Shown here piece by piece: positions 43,601 through 51,630 of a stretch of DNA of 64,000 nt. Numbering within the stretch: the first letter of the stretch is position 1; the number at the start of each line of letters is the position of its first letter. Source of the DNA: Pseudomonas sp. VD-NE ins (lineage in GTDB: Bacteria > Pseudomonadota > Gammaproteobacteria > Pseudomonadales > Pseudomonadaceae); NCBI RefSeq assembly GCF_031882575.1, contig NZ_CP134772.1:3057001-3121000 (forward strand), given 5' to 3'. The position numbers and the translations under genes were made by a program. The notes below the pieces were generated by a model, which did not search any database, was not told where the DNA came from, and worked only from the letters and a program-made list of their open reading frames with translations.

Positions 43601-44785
43601 ATGAAAACCCCGCTTCCTTCCGCCCGACTTGAACCGCTGTCGCAACTGCGCAATCTGAAAATGGCCCGATCCGCGCACGCCTATGTGCGCGGCAGCACTG
43701 TGCAGTTTTACGAATGGCTGCACAGCCAGCCGGGACGCAGCCTGCCCAAAGGCCCGGCGGTGTGGATCTGCGGCGATTGCCATGCCGGCAATCTGGGCCC
43801 GACTGGCGACCTCAAAGGGCAGATCGATATTCATATCCGTGACCTTGACCAGACCGTGATCGGCAACCCGGCGCATGATCTGGTGCGCCTGGCGCTGTCA
43901 CTCGCAACGGCAGCGCGCGGCTCAGACCTGCCGGGCGTCGCGACCGCACGCATGCTGGAAGAAATGATGCGCGGCTACGAGCAAGCCTTTGTCGGTGATC
44001 TTGATGAAGATCCGCCGCGGCCGGCGCAAGTCAAAGCCGGCATGCGCAGTGCCGTGCAGCGCACCTGGAAGCATTTGGCCGAAGAGCGGATCGAGAACAC
44101 CAAGCCAACCATTCCGTTGGGCAAACAGTTCTGGACGCTTTCACGCGATGAACGCGCGGCGCTGAAAGCTCTCTGCGCCACCCCCGAAATCCATACGCTG
44201 GTGACGTCCTTGAAGGGCCGCTCCAAGGATGATCGGGTGAAAATGCTCGACTCGGCGTATTGGGTAAAGGGCTGCAGCTCATTGGGGTTGAAGCGTTATG
44301 CGGTGCTGCTGGGCGTGGGCAAAGGCGATGACGAAGAATATTGCCTGCTCGATATCAAGGAAGCTGTCGGTGCCGCCGCGCCTCGCGCCGCCCGAGCGTC
44401 GATGCCCCGCGACAATGGCAAGCGCGTGGTCGAAGGCGCGCGGTTTCTTTCACCCGGGTTGGGCAATCGGATGCTGGCGACACGCATGCTCGACCATGGT
44501 TTTTTCGTCCGTGAACTGTTGCCGCAGGACATGAAGCTGGAACTGGATCAGTTGAGTCAGCGCGATGCGATGCTCGCGGCCGGCTATCTGGCGCGGGTTG
44601 TCGGCGTGGCGCATGCCCGGCAAATGGACCTGGCCACCCGGTCCGAGTGGATGGCGGATTTGCAAACCTGCCGCTCGAAACGTCTGGATGCGCCATCGTG
44701 GCTGTGGACCAGTGTCGTGCAATTGGTTGGCAATCATGAAAAAGGCTATCTGGAACATTGCCGACGCTATGCGCTGCAGCATTGA
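43601..44785 (+). CDS. DUF2252 protein (394 aa)
   Basis: A full-length DUF2252 protein of unknown function with a kinase-like (aminoglycoside phosphotransferase-related) fold in the family. Motifs seen are FYEWLHSQPGRSLPKGP, ICGDCHAGNLGPTGD (catalytic-loop-like His-Xaa-Gly-Asn), DIHIRDLDQTVIGNP (Asp metal-binding) and RMLDHGFFVRELLPQD. Start ATG 43601; GTG 43595 adds two residues. It follows the two-component pair by 92 bases and converges on the GlxA-type regulator 13 bases after its stop. If catalytic, it may be a small-molecule kinase, which is inference from fold class. Confidence 0.85.
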   Translation: MKTPLPSARLEPLSQLRNLKMARSAHAYVRGSTVQFYEWLHSQPGRSLPKGPAVWICGDCHAGNLGPTGDLKGQIDIHIRDLDQTVIGNPAHDLVRLALSLATAARGSDLPGVATARMLEEMMRGYEQAFVGDLDEDPPRPAQVKAGMRSAVQRTWKHLAEERIENTKPTIPLGKQFWTLSRDERAALKALCATPEIHTLVTSLKGRSKDDRVKMLDSAYWVKGCSSLGLKRYAVLLGVGKGDDEEYCLLDIKEAVGAAAPRAARASMPRDNGKRVVEGARFLSPGLGNRMLATRMLDHGFFVRELLPQDMKLELDQLSQRDAMLAAGYLARVVGVAHARQMDLATRSEWMADLQTCRSKRLDAPSWLWTSVVQLVGNHEKGYLEHCRRYALQH

Positions 44786-44798
44786 TCCACGGCGCGAA

Positions 44799-45917
44799 TT
44801 ATTGGGCCAGCCCGGCGAGTGCAATGCCCAACGGCTGCGCCGCTCCCGTTGCAGCGGCTTTCATTTCACTGCGGTAGCCGTGGGGGCTGATGCCCAAATG
44901 CTTCTGGAAGGCCCGGCGCATACGCTCCTCACGGCCAAAACCGGCTGTTTCGGCGATGCGCTTGATCGGCTCTCGGGTAGTCTTGAGTAATCGAGTCGCC
45001 GTCTCCAGACGCAGGTTCTCCACCGCTTGCGCCGGGGTTTCTCCGGTGGCAGCGACATAGGCGCGGGCAAAATGCCGCGGGCTCATGCCGAATTGTTCGG
45101 CCAGCCGCTCGACGCGCAAGTCTCCGTTCAGGTTCGCCGCAATCCAGGCGTGCAGCCGCGCCAGACGCGCGTCCGGGTCGGTGCGCAGGGCCTTGGATTG
45201 AGCATTGAGCGAGGCACTGAGCTGCGGCTGTTCGGCATCACGCCACATAAATACCGTGAAGTACCGCGCCAGGGCCAGCGCCGCGTGGGCACCGAGGTCT
45301 TGTTCAACCAGACCAAGGGCCAGATCGATACCGGCGGTGGCGCCGCCGCAGGTCCAGAGGTTGCCATCGTGCAGATACAGCGCATCGGTCTGGCAGCGTA
45401 CCGCCGGGTAGCGCGCCTGCAGTTGCGCTGCAAATTTCCAGTGCGTCACCACTTCGCGGCCATCGAGCAGGCCCGCTGCGGCCAAAGCAAACGAACCCGT
45501 ACCGATCGAGCACAGCCGACGGATGTCAACCGAGCGGCGGCGTAGCCAAGCGCACGCGGCTTCGTCAGCTTCAAGCGCAGCCATGCCCGGCCCGCCGGCG
45601 ACGATCAGCGTGTCGATCACCGGGGCCATGGCATCGATCTGTTCCAGCGAACAGGTGGTCACGCTGATGCCGGAAATGGACATCACCTGACCGCCACGCG
45701 GCGATGCCACCAACAAGCGGTACGGCGGACTTGCGCTGTAGGGCGCAGCCAGCACGCGCGGTATGGCCGCAAACACCTCAAGCGGGCCGGCCGCATTGAG
45801 CAACAGCAAGTCATCGAACGCCAACACCACGACGGTGCGCACAGGCAGCGGCGCGGCGTCCGTCATGGCAGCAAAGGAGGGGTGTTTGGCATGGAGCGAC
45901 ACGGCGGGCCTCGACAT
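44799..45917 (-). CDS. GlxA-family AraC-type regulator with DJ-1/PfpI domain (372 aa)
   Basis: The N-terminal DJ-1/PfpI-like domain (about 25-215) includes VLAFDDLLLLNAAGPLEVFA, LIVAGGPGMAAL and CSIGTGSFALAAAGLLDGR. The usual nucleophile-elbow Cys is replaced by Gly-Thr-Gly, so it is a sensor rather than an enzyme. The C-terminal AraC HTH pair (about 265-365) contains LRVERLAEQFGMSPRHFARAY and GFGREERMRRAFQKHLGISP. Members regulate, for example, glycine betaine, arginine or choline catabolism, but the target here is unknown. The start is uncertain: 45917 is used, with an internal ATG 45866 as the alternative. It is divergent to the sulfonate-binding remnant by 32 bases. Confidence 0.88.
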   Translation of the reverse strand: MSRPAVSLHAKHPSFAAMTDAAPLPVRTVVVLAFDDLLLLNAAGPLEVFAAIPRVLAAPYSASPPYRLLVASPRGGQVMSISGISVTTCSLEQIDAMAPVIDTLIVAGGPGMAALEADEAACAWLRRRSVDIRRLCSIGTGSFALAAAGLLDGREVVTHWKFAAQLQARYPAVRCQTDALYLHDGNLWTCGGATAGIDLALGLVEQDLGAHAALALARYFTVFMWRDAEQPQLSASLNAQSKALRTDPDARLARLHAWIAANLNGDLRVERLAEQFGMSPRHFARAYVAATGETPAQAVENLRLETATRLLKTTREPIKRIAETAGFGREERMRRAFQKHLGISPHGYRSEMKAAATGAAQPLGIALAGLAQ

Positions 45918-45949
45918 ACTGAAATCAACGCACAAATGAGCGCACGACA

Positions 45950-46318
45950 ATGCCGGTAAAACTTCCAGCTGCCAAGCGTCTGCTGGCACACCCTCTAAAA
46001 GCGCTGCTGTGCGGCGTTGCGTTGCTGCTCAGCCAGCCGCTGTCGGCCACTGCCGAACCGTTGAAACTCGGCGATCAAAGCGGTTTGACCCAGGCATTGC
46101 TGCATGCCGCCGGTGAAGATCAACACCTTGCCTATGCGCTGGTGCAAGAAATGCTCGCGCATCAAGCTCATCGTTATGTGCCGATCGAATCCTCGGTCAT
46201 CGCCTCGCAACAGCATCTGGCCGACCTGTTTGCCAGCGAACGTCTGATTCCGCGACCACTGCAGGTCGGGCAGATCTTCGACGATCGCTTCAACCCTTTA
46301 CTGCCAAGCCATCCATAA
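45950..46318 (+). CDS. Internally deleted sulfonate-type substrate-binding protein (122 aa)
   Basis: A signal peptide (LLCGVALLLSQPLSATA/EP) leads into LKLGDQSGLTQALLHAAGE, which reads like the start of a mature aliphatic-sulfonate (SsuA/TauA) binding protein. After about 10 residues the sequence becomes YVPIESSVIASQQHLADLFA then LIPRPLQV, which resembles the extreme C-terminus of the same family. The usual central 200 or so residues are absent although the frame is intact, so this looks like an in-frame deletion remnant rather than a functional transport subunit. Alternatively it is an unrelated small exported protein. The next gene, arylsulfotransferase-like, begins 60 bases downstream and fits a sulfur-compound context. 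Confidence 0.65.
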   Translation: MPVKLPAAKRLLAHPLKALLCGVALLLSQPLSATAEPLKLGDQSGLTQALLHAAGEDQHLAYALVQEMLAHQAHRYVPIESSVIASQQHLADLFASERLIPRPLQVGQIFDDRFNPLLPSHP

Positions 46319-46378
46319 CCCTTCAGTTCACCTTGCCGCGTTGCTCGCGGCGGGGGCTCACTCGCCCGGAGAAAAGCC

Positions 46379-47497
46379 ATGCCCAACCTTGAAACCACCA
46401 CACTCAAGCGCCGCAAAACCGGCCTGATCGCTGTCGATCATGCCCGCAGTGCTGGCGGCTACACGCTGTTCGCGCCACAAACGGCGGATGGCAATGTGTT
46501 CCTCATCGACCTTGATGGCGAGGTCGTTCATCGCTGGAAACTGCCTCAGCGCCCCGGCCGCGACGCCGTGATCCTGCGCAACGGCAACCTCGGCTACAAC
46601 GGCAACCATCCGGATTCACCTGACCTGTTTCCGGGCTGGTCGGTGTGGCATGGCGGCGCATTCAGCGAAGTCACGCCGCAAGGCGAAGTGGTCTGGGAAC
46701 ACACCGATCTGCTTCACCACCACGACGCGCAATGGCTGGACAACGGTAATCTGCTTTACACCACCGCCGAGCCGTTGAGTGCCGATTTGGCCCGGCGTGT
46801 GGTCGGTGGCATTCCCGGCAGCGAGGCGCCGGGCGGGGTGATTTATGCCGACGTGGTCAAGGAGGTCGATCGTCAGGGCAACGTGGTGTGGGAATGGCGC
46901 AGTTGGGAACATCTGCGACCTGAAGACTATCCGCTGCACAAATGCTTTGAACGCCACCACTGGCCAATGACCAACGCGGTCACGCCGGGTCGCGACGGTA
47001 AAGTGATCCTCAGCATGCGCAGTGTTTCTTCGGTGATTGCCGTGCAGCGCGGCAGTGGTGAAGTGTTGTGGCGATTGGGCCACGATCTGGTCGCGCAACA
47101 GCATTGCCCGAGTGAACTGGAAAACGGCAACGTGCTGGTGTTCGACAACGGCATCTTCCGCCCGCACGTGAGCATGCCGCACTCGCGCATTCTCGAAATC
47201 AACCCGTCGACACAACGCATCGAATGGCAATACGCCGACACCCCGGGGTATGCGTTTTTCACCCCGTTCATGGGCGGCGCGCAGCGTTTGCACAACGGCA
47301 ATACACTGATCACCGAGGCCAACTTCGGCCGGTTGTTTGAGGTTACTCCAACTGGCGAAGTGGTCTGGGAGTACGTCAATCCGCACTTCGCCACGTACCC
47401 CGATGCGGCCTCGCGACGATATTTGCCGGGGGAAAACAACGCGATATTCCGTGCTCACCGTTATCAGCGCGCAGACCTGCCATGGCTGCGTGACTGA
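46379..47497 (+). CDS. Arylsulfotransferase (ASST)-like beta-propeller protein (372 aa)
   Basis: This six-bladed propeller of the arylsulfotransferase family shows repeated GEVVWE/GNVVWEWR strands (GDVV-type repeats about every 50 residues) and NGNLGYNGNH, NGNTLITEAN and NGNVLVFDN motifs. The region DLLHHHDAQWLDNGNLLYTT has the histidines usual in the family. No signal peptide is visible, unlike secreted ASSTs, so it is predicted cytoplasmic. The true donor and acceptor are unknown. GGAGAAAAG lies just upstream of ATG 46379. It probably shares a transcript with the sulfonate-binding remnant. Confidence 0.82.
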   Translation: MPNLETTTLKRRKTGLIAVDHARSAGGYTLFAPQTADGNVFLIDLDGEVVHRWKLPQRPGRDAVILRNGNLGYNGNHPDSPDLFPGWSVWHGGAFSEVTPQGEVVWEHTDLLHHHDAQWLDNGNLLYTTAEPLSADLARRVVGGIPGSEAPGGVIYADVVKEVDRQGNVVWEWRSWEHLRPEDYPLHKCFERHHWPMTNAVTPGRDGKVILSMRSVSSVIAVQRGSGEVLWRLGHDLVAQQHCPSELENGNVLVFDNGIFRPHVSMPHSRILEINPSTQRIEWQYADTPGYAFFTPFMGGAQRLHNGNTLITEANFGRLFEVTPTGEVVWEYVNPHFATYPDAASRRYLPGENNAIFRAHRYQRADLPWLRD

Positions 47498-47539
47498 GGA
47501 CCCTGGCTTGCTGTCGTGAAATTTATTCTGTAGATTTTC

Positions 47540-47565
47540 ATGAAATTATAAAAAGATAATTTCAT
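47540..47565. promoter_or_regulatory. 26-bp perfect palindrome at the Puu operon promoter
   Basis: ATGAAATTAT-N6-ATAATTTCAT is an exact 10-bp inverted repeat with spacer AAAAAG. It overlaps the first possible ATG (47564), which argues for ATG 47576 as the true start and for an operator role. A related half (TGAAATTTAT) lies upstream at about 47517. Confidence 0.6.
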
Positions 47566-47575
47566 GAGGTCGCGA

Positions 47576-48865
47576 ATGTTTCAGCAATCCAGCCAGCACG
47601 TCGACAGCTATTACGCCCACAGTTGCGCCGATATTCTGCGTGATCGGCCGGCGCTGGAAGGTGAACATGACACCGACGTGGTGATCATCGGCGCCGGTTT
47701 CAGTGGTCTGCACACGGCGTTGCGTCTGGCCTTGGCGGGCAAACGCGTGATCATGCTGGAGGCCAGTCGTGTGGCGTGGGCGGCCTCCGGGCGTAATGGC
47801 GGGCAGGCGATTCTCGGCTGGTCGTGCGATATGCCGCCGCTGGAAGCTGCGCTCGGTCAGGAGCGGGCGAAACGCTTGTGGGACGGCATGCGTTGGGCGG
47901 CTGGGGAATTACGCGAGTTGCCTGGGCGGCATGGTTTCGATTGCGACTATCGGCCCGGGCATTTGTGGACCTCGGTGATGCCGCGCCGGGTCAGTCTGCT
48001 CAGCGAATGGCAGCATGAGGCCAGCCACAAGTGGGGCCACGATGTGTTGCAGTTCATTCCTCGTGAACAACTGCCGGAATGGGTAGCCACCGATCGCTAT
48101 CAGGCCGGGCTTTACGACCCTGAGGGCGCGCACCTCAATCCTCTGAAACTGGCCTTGGGCCTGGCGGCCGCCATCGAGCAAGCCGGCGGGCGTATTCATG
48201 AACAAAGCAAGGCGCTGAGTTATCAGGAGCAGGGCGGTGGTTTCCGGGTCAACACCGAGCACGGTTCGGTGCGCGCCGATGTGCTGGTGCTGGCGTGCAA
48301 CGCTTATCTCGATGAACTCGACCCGCAACTGTCCAGCTGCATTCTGCCGGTGGGCACTTACCAGGTCGCCACCGCACCACTGACGCCTGAGCAGGCCAGC
48401 GCACTGTTGCCACGCAATGTCTGCGTGACCGACAACCAATTCGTCCTCGATTATTTCCGGCGGACGCCGGACAACCGTTTGTTGTTCGGTGGCGGCTGCA
48501 CCTATCTGGGCGGTATGCCCAAGGACATTGCGGCAGCGACGCGGCCGTTTCTTGAGCGGGTATTCCCGCAGCTCAAGGGCGTCGGTATCGAGTTTGCTTG
48601 GGGCGGGCACATCGACCTGACGATCAAGCGCACGCCGGACGTTGGCGGCGAGGGCAACCGTTATTGGCTGCAAGGCTACTCGGGCCACGGCGTTCTGCCG
48701 ACATTGGCCGCCGCGCGCGCGGTGTCCGATGCGATTCTTGGCGACGCGGATGAACTGGCGCTGTATCAGGGCTTGAGCAATGGCCGTTTCCCCGGCGGCA
48801 AACATTTCGCGGCGCCGCTGGAAGCCATCGGCAAGGCCTGGTATCGACTGCGCGACAGCATTTGA
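47576..48865 (+). CDS. puuB: FAD-dependent gamma-glutamyl-polyamine oxidase, PuuB-like (429 aa)
   Basis: This DAO-family flavoenzyme oxidises gamma-glutamylputrescine or a related N-substituted amine. The N-terminal FAD fingerprint is VVIIGAGFSGLHTALRLA. SGRNGGQAILGW, the hallmark of the PuuB/OrdL group, follows. The C-terminal FAD part reads RYWLQGYSGHGVLPTLAAA. The preferred start is ATG 47576, six bases after GAGG; ATG 47564 lies inside a palindrome. The next genes are an XRE-cupin regulator and a PuuA-like synthetase, which supports the polyamine route. Confidence 0.9.
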   Translation: MFQQSSQHVDSYYAHSCADILRDRPALEGEHDTDVVIIGAGFSGLHTALRLALAGKRVIMLEASRVAWAASGRNGGQAILGWSCDMPPLEAALGQERAKRLWDGMRWAAGELRELPGRHGFDCDYRPGHLWTSVMPRRVSLLSEWQHEASHKWGHDVLQFIPREQLPEWVATDRYQAGLYDPEGAHLNPLKLALGLAAAIEQAGGRIHEQSKALSYQEQGGGFRVNTEHGSVRADVLVLACNAYLDELDPQLSSCILPVGTYQVATAPLTPEQASALLPRNVCVTDNQFVLDYFRRTPDNRLLFGGGCTYLGGMPKDIAAATRPFLERVFPQLKGVGIEFAWGGHIDLTIKRTPDVGGEGNRYWLQGYSGHGVLPTLAAARAVSDAILGDADELALYQGLSNGRFPGGKHFAAPLEAIGKAWYRLRDSI

Positions 48866-48890
48866 TGAGACTTTTTTCGGAATCGCGACC

Positions 48891-49448
48891 ATGAACAAGC
48901 AAGAAGAAATCGCCGCGCTGGCGATCCTCATCCACGACCTGCGCAAGCACAAGAAATGGACCCTCAAGGAACTGGCCGACAAGATCGGTCGCTCGGTGGG
49001 CTTCCTGTCGCAGGTCGAGCGCGGCTTGTCGCGGCCCACCGTGGCGGACCTGACCGCAATCAGCGAAACCTTCGGCGTGCCGACCACCTATTTCTACAGC
49101 CTGCCCAAGCCTAAAGAGCTGCCGTGGGTGACGCGCCCGGACGAGCGCCGCACGCTGTATTACGCCAATGGCATCACCGACATTCTGGTGTCGCCGCAGA
49201 TCCGCGCCTCGTTCTCGATGCTCGAAAGTCATCTCGAAGCCGGTGCCAGCAGCGGCGACCGCCATCTGACCGACAGCTCGGAGCAGGGCGGTTACGTTCT
49301 CGAAGGCGAATTGACGCTGTGGTTGGGCGACGACGAAGAACCGACCACGTTGAAGGCCGGCGACAGCTTCCAATTCGACAGTCATACCCGCTGCCGCTAC
49401 GGCAACCTCACCGAGCAGCTGACTCGCGTGCTCTGGGTCTACACCTGA
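48891..49448 (+). CDS. XRE-cupin transcriptional regulator, PuuR-like (185 aa)
   Basis: An N-terminal HTH (about 8-62: LRKHKKWTLKELADKIGRSV, then GFLSQVERGLSRPTVADLTA) is followed by a C-terminal cupin_2 barrel (about 110-180: GGYVLEGELTLWLGDDE). This is the two-domain layout of PuuR-type repressors of polyamine catabolism. ATG 48891 lies 25 bases after puuB. It sits between puuB and puuA, so it likely autoregulates the operon through the upstream palindrome at 47540-47565. Confidence 0.9.
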   Translation: MNKQEEIAALAILIHDLRKHKKWTLKELADKIGRSVGFLSQVERGLSRPTVADLTAISETFGVPTTYFYSLPKPKELPWVTRPDERRTLYYANGITDILVSPQIRASFSMLESHLEAGASSGDRHLTDSSEQGGYVLEGELTLWLGDDEEPTTLKAGDSFQFDSHTRCRYGNLTEQLTRVLWVYT

Positions 49449-49469
49449 TCACAACAAAGGATGAACACG

Positions 49470-50816
49470 ATGGACGCTGTCTGCGCTGACCTGCTCGCCG
49501 AAGTGCGTGCCTTTCGCCAACGCTACCCCGAGGTGCGTTATGTCGACCTGATTTCCCTGGACATTCCGGGGCACTTTTACGGCAAACGCTATCCGGTCGA
49601 CATGCTCGAAAAAGTCGCCGCCGGCAGCGTCCTGAAACTACCGCAGAACTGCGTATTGCTGGGCGTGCAGGGTGGTTTGTTTCCGATCGGCGATTACTGC
49701 TTCAACGATGGCGACCCGGACGCCGTGCGCCGCCTCGTGCCGGGCACACTGAAGCCGGTGACGTGGGAAGCGCAGCCGCTGGGGCAGATGCTGATCACGT
49801 CGGACGGCACAGAGAAACCCATCGAATTCGAACCCCGTGAAGTCCTCGCGCAAGTGCTCAAGCGCCTGGCGCGCAAAGGCATTCACCCGGTGGTGGCGTT
49901 CGAGCTGGAGTTCTATCTGTTCGACAAAAAGCTGCGCGATGGCTTGCCGCAATTCCCCCGCGACGACCTGACTGACGACGCCGATGATCAACCGAACCTG
50001 CACATCGAGCGTCTCTCACGCTTCGCTCCGGTGCTGGATGAAATGGTCGAAGCGACGCGGGCGCAGGGCATCGACGCCACCGTGATCACCGCTGAACTCG
50101 GCCCCGGCCAGTTTGAAATCAACTTCGGCCATCTCGACGACGGCTTGCGTGCGGCGGATTGGGCCGCGTTGTTCTGCCGCAGCACGCGCGGCGTTGCGCT
50201 TAAACACGGCTACCGCGCCAGCTTCATGGCCAAGCCGTACTTGCAGCATCCGGGCAGTGGCATGCATGTGCATGTCAGCCTCTACGATTCGGCGGGCAAT
50301 AATCTGCTGGCCGCGAATCAGCAACAGGCGTTGCGCCACGCGGTCGCCGGTTGCCTGGAATTGTTACCGCACAGCATGCCGATCTTCGCGCCGAACCAAA
50401 ACTCGATGCGCCGCTTGGGCGGTACGGTGAACACCGCGACCAAAGCCAGTTGGGGCTTTGAGGATCGTGATGCGTGCCTGCGGATTCCCGAATCCGACGT
50501 GAAGAACCTGCGGGTTGAATATCGCTTGGCGGGCGCGGATGCCAATCCGTATCTGGTGCTGGCGGCGATTCTGGTGGGGCTTGAACACGGGCTGGAGTCG
50601 GGCAAAGAACCCATTGCGCCGCTGAATGAAGATCGCAGCAGCGGGATTGATTTCCCCAAGGAGATGTTCGAGGCCGTGCGCGCGATGCAGCATCAGCCGC
50701 AATTGCGTGAAGGGTTGGGCGCTGAGTTTGTCGATGTGTATTGCGAGAATAAACGCCAGGATCATTTGGCATTCATGCAGGAGATTGGGGCGCGGGAGTA
50801 TCGTTGGTATTTGTGA
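49470..50816 (+). CDS. puuA: Gamma-glutamylputrescine synthetase-like, glutamine synthetase family (448 aa)
   Basis: This ATP-dependent ligase attaches glutamate to a polyamine or similar amine. Glutamine-synthetase fold signatures are VVAFELEFYLF (metal-binding Glu), AELGPGQFEINF, SGMHVHVSLYD (with the His-Val-His ATP region) and RRLGGTVNTATKASWG. ATG 49470 has AAAGG 9 bases upstream; the ATG at 49461 is directly adjacent to that site and less likely. The context with puuB and the XRE-cupin regulator gives the assignment, though true GlnA is excluded by sequence (no Tyr adenylylation loop). Confidence 0.9.
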   Translation: MDAVCADLLAEVRAFRQRYPEVRYVDLISLDIPGHFYGKRYPVDMLEKVAAGSVLKLPQNCVLLGVQGGLFPIGDYCFNDGDPDAVRRLVPGTLKPVTWEAQPLGQMLITSDGTEKPIEFEPREVLAQVLKRLARKGIHPVVAFELEFYLFDKKLRDGLPQFPRDDLTDDADDQPNLHIERLSRFAPVLDEMVEATRAQGIDATVITAELGPGQFEINFGHLDDGLRAADWAALFCRSTRGVALKHGYRASFMAKPYLQHPGSGMHVHVSLYDSAGNNLLAANQQQALRHAVAGCLELLPHSMPIFAPNQNSMRRLGGTVNTATKASWGFEDRDACLRIPESDVKNLRVEYRLAGADANPYLVLAAILVGLEHGLESGKEPIAPLNEDRSSGIDFPKEMFEAVRAMQHQPQLREGLGAEFVDVYCENKRQDHLAFMQEIGAREYRWYL

Positions 50817-51002
50817 CCCGGTGCTTGTCCAGAGCGCGCCTTAAATGGCCGCTTTTGAGCGCATTGCACGTCTGCTGGCGTGGAAATCGAAGGTCACTCA
50901 ATGATGCGTGATCGAAAACCGGGCGTATCTCCACAGTCGTTGCGCAGAGACGCAAGGAAAGTGATGTCGAGTAACAAATCGGCCCATTGAAAGGAATCAC
51001 GT

Positions 51003-51491
51003 ATGACCACCCCATCACCTGCTCACACCCTGAGTGCATTGCCCGATCTTGATTACTACCACAGCAGATCGGTGCTGCTGCCTGTTGAAATAACCACTCT
51101 TGATGCCTGGAACTTCATGCGGGCCAAGCCGGGACTGGTCATGCGACTGGCGTTTCGAACGAGGGATGCGATTTCCTCGTTATTCGGCGTGAAGCGCATC
51201 GGCGGTTTCTCTGGCGCCCGTCGAGAGGCAATACAGGCTGGCGAAAAGCTGGATTTTTTTCTGGTGGAGCATAGTGCCCCCGACCTGCTCGTTCTGAGCG
51301 TAAGAGACCGACATCTGGATGTCATGATTTGCCTTTCGATAACAGATCATGTGTTCACAATCACATCGTCTGTCGTAACGCATAACGTCTTTGGGCGCCT
51401 CTACATGTTGCCGGTGGGCCTGGTCCATAAGTTACTGGTCAATAGGGACCTCGAGCGTCTGAAACGCGAGACAGGCGCCGCCGAAACGTGA
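51003..51491 (+). CDS. DUF2867 protein (162 aa)
   Basis: A full-length DUF2867-type protein with no signal peptide. Landmarks are RSVLLPVEITTLDAWNFMRA, IGGFSGARREAIQAGEKLDF, LSVRDRHLDVMICLSI and VVTHNVFGRLYMLPVG. The pattern of alternating strands suggests a START-like/helix-grip fold. Function is unknown. ATG 51003 has AAAGGA 5-9 bases upstream. It is single, between puuA and the HD-GYP regulator. GC and codon use are slightly lower than in the flanks. Confidence 0.8.
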   Translation: MTTPSPAHTLSALPDLDYYHSRSVLLPVEITTLDAWNFMRAKPGLVMRLAFRTRDAISSLFGVKRIGGFSGARREAIQAGEKLDFFLVEHSAPDLLVLSVRDRHLDVMICLSITDHVFTITSSVVTHNVFGRLYMLPVGLVHKLLVNRDLERLKRETGAAET

Positions 51492-51630
51492 TTGTCGACG
51501 CCAGCGTCGAGAAGGGCCGCTATCGACCAGTCTCCACCTAGCGATTGCAGCTTTTCTAGCTACGCTTGCCAGCAAGAGATTGGTGCAAGCACGCCGACTC
51601 CTTAATTGTCTGGCAAGGGAGCCAACAACC

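Noticed and set aside
51495..51510. TCGACG-CCAG-CGTCGA hairpin after the DUF2867 gene as a terminator.
   Set aside because: The stem is only 6 bp and no T-run follows.
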